Assembly: GCA_963776675.1 (NCBI GenBank)
Contig: CAVZNR010000030.1
Coordinates: 13,557-77,556 of the forward strand
Direction of reading: 5' to 3'
DNA length: 64,000 nucleotides
From: Hyphomicrobium_A sp963776675
GTDB taxonomy: Bacteria > Pseudomonadota > Alphaproteobacteria > Rhizobiales > Hyphomicrobiaceae
Position numbers and translations under genes: made by a program. Below the pieces are notes generated by a model that was not told the DNA's origin, searched no databases, and saw nothing but the letters and a program-made list of their open reading frames with translations. How positions within the stretch are numbered: the first letter of the stretch is position 1; each line of letters opens with the position of its first letter. Shown here piece by piece: positions 1-8,123 of this stretch.

Positions 1-1013
1 CGACCGAGGCCGCCGCCCATCCGGGCGCCGTAACGCCAGCACTGGCGGCCACGGCTGAGCGCCCTGCGCCCAAATTCCCGGCCCGCCTCGCCGCCGCCCT
101 GTCGATGGCGGCAATCGTGTCGGGCGTGGGCGCGGCCTGGATCTACGGCGAATCCTGGCAAACCTCGCGCGAAGCGGGCGCCGCACCGATCGGCGTGAGC
201 GGTCCGGAACGCGTGATCAGCCTGGAGCTGAGCAAGGAGACCTTCCAGAGCGCGATCAAGACGGCGCGCCAGCGTCTCGCCGTGGAGCGGCGCATCCGAC
301 GCACGGCCGAGCGCGCATCCAAGGCGGCGCAGGCGGAGGCGGCGCAAGAGCGAAGCCAGCGGATCGCGGCGGAGCAAACGGCCAAGACGCTCGCAGCCCA
401 GCTGGCGGCGGCGCAACACGCCGCCGACGAGGCGCAAAAGGCCGCGAGCACGGCGCAGGAAAAGCTCACTCAGGAACGCGACGAGCAGCGCGACACGCTG
501 CTCGACAAGGCCGAGGAGCGCGCGCACCTCGCCCGCGAGCTCGAGGACGCCCAGCGCACCGCCCAACAGACGCGTGCCGAGTTGGAGCGTGCCAAGGTCG
601 CGCAGGCGGCAGCCGAGAAAGAGGCAACCGAAACGCGCGCGCGCCTCACCTTTGTCAGCACCAACGCCAAGGAAAGCTCGCAACAGGCGATCGCGGATCT
701 GCGCAAGCAGATGGAAGAAGAAAAGTCCGCACGCGAGGTGGCCGAGCGCGAGGTCAAGGATGCGCGCGACGAGCTCGAGCGCGAGCGCGAGTTGAAAAAC
801 GACGCATGGCGCACCGTCGAGCAGCTGAAGCGCCGGCTGGCGGCTGCCGGCGTGCCGACATCCAGCCCGCAGCGGAAGAGGGCCGTGGCCCGCAAGCGCG
901 CCAAGGCCGCGCCCCAGGCGCAGTCGGCGAGCGCCGCGCCGGCACCAGCAAAGAACAAGGGCTGGAGCCTCTATAGCGGCCCCGTGTTCGTCAAAGAAGG
1001 TGGCCAGCCCTGA
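1..1013 (+). CDS. Coiled-coil, single-pass membrane-anchored protein (5' end outside window)
   Basis: The reading frame is open from the first bases of the window, so the true start lies upstream; an internal ATG at 105 is not convincing as the start. A hydrophobic stretch encoded at about 90-160 (Ala/Ile/Val/Gly/Trp) looks like one membrane segment. It is followed by about 200 residues rich in Ala, Glu, Arg, Lys and Gln with heptad-like periodicity, which predicts a long coiled coil, and a basic Ala/Pro-rich tail. No enzymatic motif is visible. Proteins of this shape are usually structural or envelope-associated, but no family can be named from the sequence alone. Confidence 0.7.
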   Translation, partial: TEAAAHPGAVTPALAATAERPAPKFPARLAAALSMAAIVSGVGAAWIYGESWQTSREAGAAPIGVSGPERVISLELSKETFQSAIKTARQRLAVERRIRRTAERASKAAQAEAAQERSQRIAAEQTAKTLAAQLAAAQHAADEAQKAASTAQEKLTQERDEQRDTLLDKAEERAHLARELEDAQRTAQQTRAELERAKVAQAAAEKEATETRARLTFVSTNAKESSQQAIADLRKQMEEEKSAREVAEREVKDARDELERERELKNDAWRTVEQLKRRLAAAGVPTSSPQRKRAVARKRAKAAPQAQSASAAPAPAKNKGWSLYSGPVFVKEGGQP

Positions 1014-1038
1014 TGCTACCGGCAACCGCCGGCTGTGC

Positions 1039-1944
1039 TCAGCTCTGCCCCTCGTTGTTTGCGCGCGCCCGCGCCGCGATCTGCGCGTCAAGCTCGGCGC
1101 CGATCAGCACCACGATGGTCGTCACCCACATCCACATCATGAGACCGACGACGGCGCCCAGCGAGCCGTAGATGGCGTTGTAGTTGGCGACGTTCGACAG
1201 GTACCAGGAGAGCAGCGCCGAGGTTCCGATCCAGCCCGCCGCCGCCGCCACCGCGCCGACGCTCAACCACGACCAGTGCGGCTGCTTGCGCGATGGGCCG
1301 TAGCGGTAGAGCACGGCGAGCCCGGCAAGCATCAACGCCAGCAACAGCGGCCAGCGCAGATACTCCAGACCTCCAAGCGACTCGACGCCGAAGGCGGCGA
1401 GCAGCAGCGGCAACACCACCACGCCGGTCAGCGCCAGCATGAGCGCCGCCATCGTGCCCAGCGTCAGCACCATCGACACGACATTGAATTTGAGAAAGCT
1501 GCGCGTCTCGGTCTGGTTGTAGACGACATTGAGCGCATCCATGATCGCCTTGGTGCCGGTGTTGGCGCTCCAGATGGCAAACAGCAACGCCAGCAGCGAC
1601 GTTAGTCCCAGCTGCGCCGCGCCGCTGTCGGCGGCGCGGTCGGCCTGAGTTTGAAAAATCGAGAAGGCGCCGCTCGGCAGCAGCTCCTGCACCAGCGACA
1701 GGTGCTCGGCGACCGTCGTCGGATCGGCGAACAGCCCATAGAGCGAGACGAATGCGGTGATCGCGGGAAAGATCGCCAGCAGCGCGTAGAACACCACGCC
1801 GCCAGCGATGGCGAGGAGCCGGTCCTCGTTGAACTGATGGAAGATACCGGCGGCGATCGCCTTCCAGTCGGCAGCCGACATGCGCCAGGGTGCGACCGGT
1901 CCGGAGGCGGAATCCGCGCGTGCGCTCGAGGGGCTGGCGCTCAT
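1039..1944 (-). CDS. YihY/virulence factor BrkB family inner-membrane protein
   Basis: The 301-residue product has about six hydrophobic segments and the family hallmarks: an N-terminal region with a FYALLAIFP segment, a central WSANTGTKAIMDALNVVYNQ segment typical of this family, and a C-terminal WMWVTTIVVLIGAELDA helix. Length matches the family (about 280-320). YihY/BrkB proteins are polytopic inner-membrane proteins of unsettled function; older names such as ribonuclease BN are not justified. The gene is convergent with the upstream coiled-coil gene and stands alone. The ATG at 1944 is accepted because the hydrophilic N-terminal tail is usual for the family. Confidence 0.9.
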   Translation of the reverse strand: MSASPSSARADSASGPVAPWRMSAADWKAIAAGIFHQFNEDRLLAIAGGVVFYALLAIFPAITAFVSLYGLFADPTTVAEHLSLVQELLPSGAFSIFQTQADRAADSGAAQLGLTSLLALLFAIWSANTGTKAIMDALNVVYNQTETRSFLKFNVVSMVLTLGTMAALMLALTGVVVLPLLLAAFGVESLGGLEYLRWPLLLALMLAGLAVLYRYGPSRKQPHWSWLSVGAVAAAAGWIGTSALLSWYLSNVANYNAIYGSLGAVVGLMMWMWVTTIVVLIGAELDAQIAARARANNEGQS

Positions 1945-2086
1945 GACGGCAAAAACGCGCGCCCGCGCCGAGCCGTTCCCTCAAAGCCTGGCCCGACCAC
2001 ACGCCCAAATCGCAAGCCTACCAAGGGGAACTCCTTTCCCGGCCGACCGTTAAGCGGCAAAAGCTCGCGTTAGCGGAGGAAAGCCG

Positions 2087-2386
2087 GTGCTAAAAAACGT
2101 GCTCGCGGCCGCAGAGGGTTTCGCCGCCCAGCTGTCCCATGCCGGCATTAAAGATCATGTCACCGTATCGCTCACGAGCGAGGACGGACAGCGGTTGCAA
2201 TCTCTCATCCAGGACAAAGTGAGCATTGCCAAGCTGCCGGTCGACCCGGCCACCAACGAGGTGCTGTGCGCGGCGACACTGGCCGACGTGACATTCACCT
2301 GGGTCGGCCCCGACACCGTGCCGGCGTCCTATCTCGAGCCCACGCCCTTGAGCTTGGGTCGTGCGGAGTGGCGCTCGCGATCTTGA
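2087..2386 (+). CDS. Small hypothetical protein
   Basis: The GTG start at 2087 is preceded by a good ribosome binding site (GGAGGAAAG around 2077-2085). The 99-residue product is soluble and mixed alpha/beta in composition, without signal peptide or membrane segment. No family is recognised. It is divergent from the YihY gene, whose promoter region it shares. The last ten or so residues (Arg/Ser-rich) look less protein-like and may reflect a degraded 3' end. Confidence 0.45.
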   Translation: MLKNVLAAAEGFAAQLSHAGIKDHVTVSLTSEDGQRLQSLIQDKVSIAKLPVDPATNEVLCAATLADVTFTWVGPDTVPASYLEPTPLSLGRAEWRSRS

Positions 2387-2820
2387 TACCTTGCAGAAAC
2401 TTTTTTGCCTGCCAGAAAAGTCGGAGCGCCAGCGGACGTCTCCGTGGCGTCCCCGGCGCTCCTGCCGTGCGCTTCGCACCCACCAGTTGCGAGACGCTGG
2501 CTCCGGCTCAATGCACTTGTGCCGATTTGGGTTCCCTCACCGCGCCCGACAAACAAAAGAGCCCGGCACGAGAGGCCGGGCTCCAAGGAATTCCGATTAC
2601 ACCGCCCGCCGCGGTGGCAAGCTTTACGACGTCCGGTGCAACATGGCCCCCGGCATAGGAGCGGTTGGTGGCGAAAATCAGTCATTCACCGGGCTGCGAA
2701 CGGCATTCTTTCACGACTCTGGTCAGAGCTATGCGCCTTGCCCACCTCACCCTTGCTCACATCGCGCCGATGTGGCACTCGACGGGCACAACGTCGCCCG
2801 CGTAACGGCAGGAGCCTCTC
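2387..2820. other. Intergenic region without a recognisable gene
   Basis: No open frame here has both a ribosome binding site and plausible coding character. The region contains a strong hairpin followed by a T-run on the minus strand (2551-2583), which implies that something on the minus strand is or was transcribed from about 2600-2820. One minus-strand frame (about 2590-2685) reads as protein-like but is stop-bounded and lacks a start. Confidence 0.4.
2551..2583 (-). terminator. Rho-independent terminator reading on the minus strand
   Basis: A perfect 9-bp stem (GAGCCCGGC at 2559-2567 with GCCGGGCTC at 2575-2583, 7-base loop) is followed on the minus strand by TTTTGTTTG. There is no T-run on the plus side, so it is directional. 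No minus-strand gene is recognised upstream of it. Confidence 0.7.
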
Positions 2821-2949
2821 ATGGACGCCAAGTCCCTACTCGTCATCGTTCTGGTCGCGGCCGTGGCCGTGCTCGGCTATCTCTATTACCAAAGCCAGCA
2901 GACGAGCGTGAAGATCGACGTCCCCGGCGTCAAAATCGAGGCCAACTAG
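2821..2949 (+). CDS. 42-residue single-pass membrane protein
   Basis: The ATG at 2821 follows an AGGAG site about 8 bases upstream. The product has a short polar N-terminus (MDAKS), one hydrophobic helix (about residues 6-21, ending GYLYYQ) and a polar tail with the segment VKIDVPGVKIE before the stop at 2947-2949. Very short proteins with this N-helix and a VKIDxPGVKIE-like tail are, as far as I recall, common unannotated products in Hyphomicrobiales; their function is unknown. Conserved layout and a good ribosome binding site support a real gene. Confidence 0.65.
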   Translation: MDAKSLLVIVLVAAVAVLGYLYYQSQQTSVKIDVPGVKIEAN

Positions 2950-3080
2950 CCCCGCAGGGGGCTGGACGCGCAGGCCGCCGGCTGCCCCATGCCACATATG
3001 GCATGGCGCTGCGCGTCGGCGTGCACTACGATCATGCCCACGGCGCCTCCGGGGAGTAGAGTTCCGGCGACACGAGGATC

Positions 3081-4211
3081 ATGGCGACACCCGCCGATAT
3101 TCCAGCCGACATCCTGGCTGCCGCGCGCGAGCGCAGGCCGGCGAAGGCAGCCCCGCCGACGGTAGAGATCGCCGCGGTCGCGACGGCCGTTCCGCAGCAC
3201 GTGGTCACGCAGGAGGACGCGAAGTTCCGCGCCCAGAAGGTCTATCCGCAATACGCCCGCCTCGAGGCGCTCTACACCAACACCGGAATCGACACGCGCT
3301 ACTCCGTCGAGCCGGTGCCGTGGCACCTCACGACGCACACGTGGGAAGAGCGCACCAGCTCCTATCAGCGCAACGCGCTGGAGCTCTTGGAGACGGTTGC
3401 GACGCAGGCGGTGGCCGAAGCAGGCCTCAGCCTGCGCGACATCGACACCATCGTCACCAACACCATCACCGGGCTGTCGATACCCAGTCTCGAGGCGCGG
3501 CTCATGAACCGCTTGGGCTTCCGCCCCGACGTGGAGCGGCTGCCGATCTTCGGACTGGGCTGCGGCGGCGGCGTCGCCGGCCTTGCCCGCGCCACCCGCA
3601 TGGCCGAGGCGCGCCCCGGGTCCAATGTGCTGTTCCTCACCGTCGACCTGTGCTCGCTGTGCCTGCGCGTCAACGATCCGAGCCTGGCCATGTTCGTCTC
3701 CGCGGCGCTGTTCGGCGACGGTGCTGCCGGCGTGGTCCTGCAAAGCCGCGCGGGCGATGCGCCGGGCACGGTCACGAAGGGCCGCGCGCGCGTCTGCGCC
3801 CAAGGCGAGTACTTCTGGTCGAAGACCGAGCACATCATGGGCTGGGACATTAAGAACGACGGCTTCGGCGTCGTGCTAAGCCCGGAGCTGCCCACCTTGA
3901 TGCGCGAGCGGCTCGGCGAGGCGCTGTTTCCCTTCCTCAAGCGCGAGGGGCTGTCGCTCGATGACTTCGACGGCTTCCTGCTGCATCCCGGCGGCAGCAA
4001 AGTGCTGGAGACGGCCGAAGAATCCCTAGGGCTGACGCGCGACCAGATCCGCTACTCCTGGCAGACGCTCAAGCACTTCGGCAACATGTCGTCGGCAACG
4101 GCGCTGTTCGTGTTGAAGGCGGCCCTCGCCGACAACGCGCGCGGGCGCTACCTGCTTGCCGCCTTCGGCCCCGGCTTCTCCGCCTACTTCGTCGTCCTCG
4201 AGCTCTATTGA
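3081..4211 (+). CDS. Type III polyketide synthase (chalcone/stilbene-synthase-like)
   Basis: The 376-residue protein has the thiolase fold of type III PKSs and the complete Cys-His-Asn triad: Cys161 in GLGCGGG, His302 in LLHPGG and Asn335 in HFGNMSSAT. Such enzymes extend an acyl-CoA starter with malonyl-CoA and cyclise it to pyrones, resorcinols or related phenols. Nearby genes encode an FAD oxidoreductase (5437-6531) and an isoprenylcysteine-methyltransferase-like protein (7231-7746). Together these resemble the Streptomyces srsABC phenolic-lipid set, so an alkyl-phenol or pyrone lipid is the likely product (inference). Starter and chain length cannot be read from the sequence. Length is typical for the family. 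Confidence 0.92.
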   Translation: MATPADIPADILAAARERRPAKAAPPTVEIAAVATAVPQHVVTQEDAKFRAQKVYPQYARLEALYTNTGIDTRYSVEPVPWHLTTHTWEERTSSYQRNALELLETVATQAVAEAGLSLRDIDTIVTNTITGLSIPSLEARLMNRLGFRPDVERLPIFGLGCGGGVAGLARATRMAEARPGSNVLFLTVDLCSLCLRVNDPSLAMFVSAALFGDGAAGVVLQSRAGDAPGTVTKGRARVCAQGEYFWSKTEHIMGWDIKNDGFGVVLSPELPTLMRERLGEALFPFLKREGLSLDDFDGFLLHPGGSKVLETAEESLGLTRDQIRYSWQTLKHFGNMSSATALFVLKAALADNARGRYLLAAFGPGFSAYFVVLELY

Positions 4212-4230
4212 TGCAGGATCTGAGACGGTC

Positions 4231-4930
4231 CTAGGCGACGAGCCTGTCGACCTTCGCAAATGGACTGAGGGTCAACCAGGTCTTCAAGCTGGCCTCGAGC
4301 TTGCGGTCTCCCGTCAGCGTGAGCCTGCCCTCATCCTTGGCCCGCGAAACGTCCACGTAGCCCATCCAGATCTCGGTCATCGTCCTGAGGTCGGTCGCTA
4401 TGTAGAGGTCAACGTCAAAGCCGGGATTGACCGAGCACAAATCGACGCCGATTTGCCGGCTCGACGAGCAGCCACCAGTTGCGCCGTGCCTCCGGCTGAT
4501 CTGCGAATATGAACTGGATCGTGCTGCGGTGGCTCGGCATCGGCTCGGCGTCGATGTTGCGCCGGATGTCCCACATGAGGAGATTGATATCGAGATTTTT
4601 CAGGGACGCTTCCGATTCAATCCACCTGTGCCCCCACACTCCGACCGCCTCGACGACGGGCTTCAGCTCCTCTCCCGCCGCCGTCAACCGGTACTCGAAC
4701 ACGTCCGTCTCGCCCGGCACTTTTGCGCGCACCAGAAGACCGGCGCGTTCGAGATCCTTCAGCCGCTTCGACAATAGAGCTGGCGACATCCGGGGCAGAC
4801 CGCGCCGCAGATCGTTGAAGCGGGTCGAGCCGGCCGCGAGCTCACGCAGGAGCACGAGCGTCCACCGCGTGCAAAGGATCTCCGCCGCCATCGCGACGGG
4901 ACAGAACTGATTATAGCTGCCCTCACTCAT
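4231..4930 (-). pseudogene. HxlR-type winged-helix transcriptional regulator, frameshifted
   Basis: The N-terminal part is a classic HxlR domain (residues about 5-100: CPVAMAAEILCTRWT, then LRRGLPRMSPALLSKRLKDLE, then the ETDVFEYRLTAAGEEL wing). It is followed by an SCP2-like C-terminal extension. The frame breaks near 4450: after VEPAN it runs into a basic nonsense tail, while the next frame continues with GVDLCSVNPGFDVDLYI to the stop at 4231. Removing one base at about 4450 restores a protein of about 232 residues. The ATG at 4930 is preferred because AGGAGCGACC lies just upstream. It is divergent from the tautomerase gene at 5124, which it probably regulates. Sequence error and genuine inactivation cannot be separated here. 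Confidence 0.8.
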
Positions 4931-5123
4931 GGTCGCTCCTCGGGTCACGCACCCATCATCTGTTCCAGGCTACGGCGTCCATGGGATCGCGACTAGTTCA
5001 GTTTCTGTATCGGTGCGATTCAGTTTGTGAACTAGCCGTCCGGCGGTCGTTTGTGAGATCAGCCCGCCCCACGCGGCGGGAGGTTCCGCCAGCGCCTGGC
5101 ACAGCAAATTGAAAGGAATAGCC

Positions 5124-5465
5124 ATGCCACTCGTCGACATCGAGCTCATCGAAGGCGTTTTCGATCGAAGCCAGAAGGACGCGATGATCCGCAAAATCAC
5201 CGACGCCATGGTGGAGATCGAGGGAGAAGCCATGCGTGGTGTCACCTGGGTGCGCGTGCACGAGGTGGCGAGCGGCAACTGGGGCATCGGCGGCAAGGGC
5301 ATGACCGCCGCCGACGTCAAGCAGCTGCAACAGCCAAGGCAAGTGAAGCATGCCAATGCGTCCGGACGCCGTAACTTGGCGTCGGGAGCCACGCCTCGAA
5401 ATCATGCTTGCGAGCGCAGAGTCGCTCGTCATCGCCTCATGTCCCCCGCATCCGCGTCAGGTTGA
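5124..5465 (+). CDS. 4-oxalocrotonate tautomerase-family protein with unusual C-terminal tail
   Basis: Starting at the ATG at 5124 places proline directly after Met (MPLVDIELIEG), the catalytic Pro1 of this superfamily. An upstream in-frame ATG at 5109 would bury that proline and is rejected. Residues 1-70 match the small tautomerase fold (ending GKGMTAADVKQL). The frame then runs on for about 40 Arg/His/Ala-rich residues that do not resemble the family and overlap the 3' end of the convergent flavoprotein gene (stop at 5437), so the native stop was probably lost. It is divergent from the HxlR regulator, a common pairing. The substrate is unknown. Confidence 0.75.
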   Translation: MPLVDIELIEGVFDRSQKDAMIRKITDAMVEIEGEAMRGVTWVRVHEVASGNWGIGGKGMTAADVKQLQQPRQVKHANASGRRNLASGATPRNHACERRVARHRLMSPASASG

Positions 5466-6531
5466 CCGCCAGCCGCGCGAGCGCCGGCAGCGCGGCCGTC
5501 GCGGCGACGGTCAAGGCACGCGCCGCCGCCGACTTGAAGGTTGCATCAACCGCGTTCGCCCATAGAAGCTGGGTGCGGGCGCGCGCCAGGAAGTCGGTCT
5601 GGAAGCGCTGAGCCGGCACGCCTTCCAGAATCGCGCGCGCCGCCGCCACGCCCGACCACAGCGCCAGCGACGTGCCATCGCCCGTGAGCGAAGGAATGAC
5701 GCACAGCTGGTCACCCAGCGCGTAGACGTTGTCCGCGATCGCCGCTTTGCGCGTGTAGCCGAAGGGGATGCCCGACACGGCAGCGGGCGCGGGCGTAAGG
5801 AAGCGCGCGCCCGCGATCAGATCGCCGACCGCAAACGACTTTTTAGCCAGATTGTCGAGCTGCGCCCGCCAGTCGGCCCCGACGGCGCGCATCGCCTCCG
5901 CGTCCATCAGCCAGCACAGCGTCGCGTTGCCGTCCTCGATGGTGCAGGCGCCGATGTAGCCGCCCTGGTAGCCGACCAGTTGCACGACCCCGGCAAGCGC
6001 GCGGGCCGCCTGACCGGACGGTGCGAAGCTGATCTTGTAGGCGGTCATGCAGCCCTGGCGGCGCGGCCAGCCGCGTACGTTGTGCTTGCCGGTTGCGAGC
6101 GCCGCACTGCGGGCCGTGAGCACGCGGCGGCCCATCCTGACGCGAACGCCATCACCCGCGGGCTCGAGCGCGGTGACGGCTTCGCCCCGGATCATCTCGA
6201 CCCCTGCCGCTACGGCCTTTGCGATCAGGGCCTCATCGAGCGCGAGCCGCGACAGACCGGCCGCGGCAAAAGGAAGGTCGGCATGCGCAGCGCGCCCGCC
6301 GGTGACGAGCCGCAGCGTCGCAACGCGCGTGGCGCCCATGGCCTCAACATCGAGGCCGAGATGACCGAGCAGCGCCTGCGCCTCGGTGCTCAGGAAATCG
6401 CCGCAGACTTTCAGCGTCGGCGCGCGCGCGCGCTCCACCAGGGCGACGCGCGCACCGGAACGCGCCAGCTCCAGCGCGCAGGCCGCGCCGGCAAGCCCAC
6501 CACCGACCGCTATGGTATCGAATTCCGCCAT
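5437..6531 (-). CDS. FAD-dependent oxidoreductase (geranylgeranyl-reductase / aromatic hydroxylase-like)
   Basis: The 364-residue flavoprotein has an N-terminal dinucleotide-binding motif (GGGLAGAACALELA, about residues 9-22), the ARSAALATGKHN segment and a C-terminal FAD motif (ALGDQLCVIPSLTGDG). This architecture is shared by geranylgeranyl reductases and p-hydroxybenzoate-hydroxylase-type monooxygenases. It is the last gene of a minus-strand group with the Pr6Pr and methyltransferase-like genes. By analogy with SrsC of Streptomyces it may hydroxylate the type III PKS product, but this is inference from context. Its end overlaps the tail of the tautomerase gene. Confidence 0.85.
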   Translation of the reverse strand: MAEFDTIAVGGGLAGAACALELARSGARVALVERARAPTLKVCGDFLSTEAQALLGHLGLDVEAMGATRVATLRLVTGGRAAHADLPFAAAGLSRLALDEALIAKAVAAGVEMIRGEAVTALEPAGDGVRVRMGRRVLTARSAALATGKHNVRGWPRRQGCMTAYKISFAPSGQAARALAGVVQLVGYQGGYIGACTIEDGNATLCWLMDAEAMRAVGADWRAQLDNLAKKSFAVGDLIAGARFLTPAPAAVSGIPFGYTRKAAIADNVYALGDQLCVIPSLTGDGTSLALWSGVAAARAILEGVPAQRFQTDFLARARTQLLWANAVDATFKSAAARALTVAATAALPALARLAVNLTRMRGT

Positions 6532-6586
6532 GCCCCGATTACGGCATGGAGACCCCTGCGGCGCAATGAACGGGAGGCCACAGTTT

Positions 6587-7231
6587 CTAAGAGAATGTCG
6601 CGCTTTGCCCGCGCCGCGCCATCAGCCGGCCGATGCCGACGAGGGCCAGATCGAGCACGAGGAATGCCAGCACCAGTCCGGCGATGTTGAGAAGCGAGCG
6701 CGGGTATCCGAGCTCGGAAACGTCGAGGAACGGATAGGGGTACCAGCCGCTCACCGCACCATGCAGCAGCGTCCACAGCGCATAGACCGCCGGATAGCCC
6801 AGACAATAGGTGCCGTTGCGCCAGGTCAGACCGCCCTTGCGCACGAACAGCAGCCAGTCGAGCACGAACAGCGGCGGCGTCACGTAATGCAGCACGTGCT
6901 CGAAGATGCGCGACCATCCAGTCACGTGCCCGAGATCGCTCAGGAGCAGGTAGTAGACGACGCCGACGACGATGATGTAGCCGGCAATTCCCGTGCGCAC
7001 GGCCGCTCGGTCGAGGAAGCGGGCAAGCCAAGTCTCAGGCGCAGCCACGGGCGCGAGCAGCGCTGCGGCGGCCAGCAGGTTGGTGAGGATCGTGAAGAAG
7101 CTGAAAAAGTGCAGCGTGCGCGCCGGCAGGTCCGGCCCGAACCCATCGAGAACGGCAAACCAGTATTGCATGCCGACCGCAAACAGCGTCACCGCGCCTG
7201 CGATGGTCCGGTAGATCGTGATCGCTTGCAT
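6587..7231 (-). CDS. Pr6Pr family six-helix membrane protein
   Basis: The ATG at 7231 overlaps the TGA of the upstream methyltransferase-like gene (TGATG), indicating translational coupling; longer in-frame starts would run back through that gene and are rejected. The 214-residue product has about six hydrophobic segments and family traits such as RTLHFFSFFTILTNLL near residue 40 and GAVSGWYPYPFLDV near residue 160. Pr6Pr proteins are polytopic and uncharacterised. Coupling to the methyltransferase and position next to the flavoprotein suggest a role in making or handling the membrane lipid product. Confidence 0.85.
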   Translation of the reverse strand: MQAITIYRTIAGAVTLFAVGMQYWFAVLDGFGPDLPARTLHFFSFFTILTNLLAAAALLAPVAAPETWLARFLDRAAVRTGIAGYIIVVGVVYYLLLSDLGHVTGWSRIFEHVLHYVTPPLFVLDWLLFVRKGGLTWRNGTYCLGYPAVYALWTLLHGAVSGWYPYPFLDVSELGYPRSLLNIAGLVLAFLVLDLALVGIGRLMARRGQSATFS

Positions 7232-7746
7232 CACTCGCCACGCCGCTCCGCGAGTGCCGCATCCTCGATGATGATCTTGTAGTAGAGCACCGCACTCCAC
7301 ACGCAGCCGAAGATCACCGCGATCGACGCGCAGCCGAAGACCAGCGGCAGCAGAAACGTCTCGGCAATGGTCACGACGTAGTTGGGGTGGCGCAGATAGC
7401 GGTAGGGGCCGTCGCGTATCACCGGAGCGTTCTTGAGCATGATGATGCGATGCGTCCAGAAGCGCCCCAGCGTGGCGATGACCCAGTAGCGCACCCCCTG
7501 CAGCATCAGATACAGGACCGCGAGCGGCCAGATCACCGGCGCCGATGCCGGGATCAGCAGGAAGATCGCCGCGACCCACGCCAGATGCGTGATGGCAACG
7601 ACGGGATAGTACTCGCGCCCCGCCTCGCGGCCGCCGTCGGCGATGAGGCGGCCCGTATTGCGCGCCGAATAGAGCTCCTCCAGCGCGCGCTGCAGGAGAA
7701 TGAGCAGAGCCACAATCTGCGGCGCCCCGAAACTGTGCTCCAGCAT
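7231..7746 (-). CDS. Isoprenylcysteine carboxyl methyltransferase family protein
   Basis: This small polytopic protein (about 171 residues) carries the ICMT signature RHPNYVV at about residues 118-124, preceded by RDGPYRYL, then a long hydrophobic hairpin. The ATG at 7746 follows a GGGGA site; an upstream ATG at 7782 is less well placed. In Streptomyces the related SrsB methylates the phenolic hydroxyl of a type III PKS product. With the PKS at 3081-4211 and the flavoprotein at 5437-6531, the same role is a reasonable inference. It is first in a coupled minus-strand operon with the Pr6Pr gene. Confidence 0.85.
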   Translation of the reverse strand: MLEHSFGAPQIVALLILLQRALEELYSARNTGRLIADGGREAGREYYPVVAITHLAWVAAIFLLIPASAPVIWPLAVLYLMLQGVRYWVIATLGRFWTHRIIMLKNAPVIRDGPYRYLRHPNYVVTIAETFLLPLVFGCASIAVIFGCVWSAVLYYKIIIEDAALAERRGE

Positions 7747-7845
7747 GGCGTCCCCGGGGTGGACCGAATCGAACGTGCGCACACGAGCGCGGCGAGGCCC
7801 GAGTATGCGTTATTCAGGCGCGCGCGCAACGCCGGTGCGGGATCC

Positions 7846-8034
7846 TCACAGCCCTTGGCGATCGCGGGCGGTGGGCTTGCGAACGTTGATCCGCGCCACA
7901 GCCGGCCGCTGAACCCGCCGCGGCGCCGCCTTGGCCTGCGCCGTCTCGGGCCCAGGCCTCTTTGTCTTGGGCACACCCTCCCCACTCGTGCGCCGGGCGG
8001 TCTCGTTCCGCGACGGCCGCTTTTTATCGCTCAT
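7846..8034 (-). CDS. Small basic hypothetical protein
   Basis: The ATG at 8034 is preceded by AGGAGAGG at good spacing. The 62-residue product is very rich in Arg, Lys, Pro and Thr and probably disordered; it may bind nucleic acid. No family is recognised. Its start region is divergent from the HAD hydrolase gene at 8124. Confidence 0.5.
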   Translation of the reverse strand: MSDKKRPSRNETARRTSGEGVPKTKRPGPETAQAKAAPRRVQRPAVARINVRKPTARDRQGL

Positions 8035-8123
8035 GGCAACCTCTCCTTGGCTTTCCTCAGGTGAGAACGTATGAGGCGCCCTTGCAGTTCACGCCTCGCC
8101 GCCGAAAGGTCACACCCGCCCCG

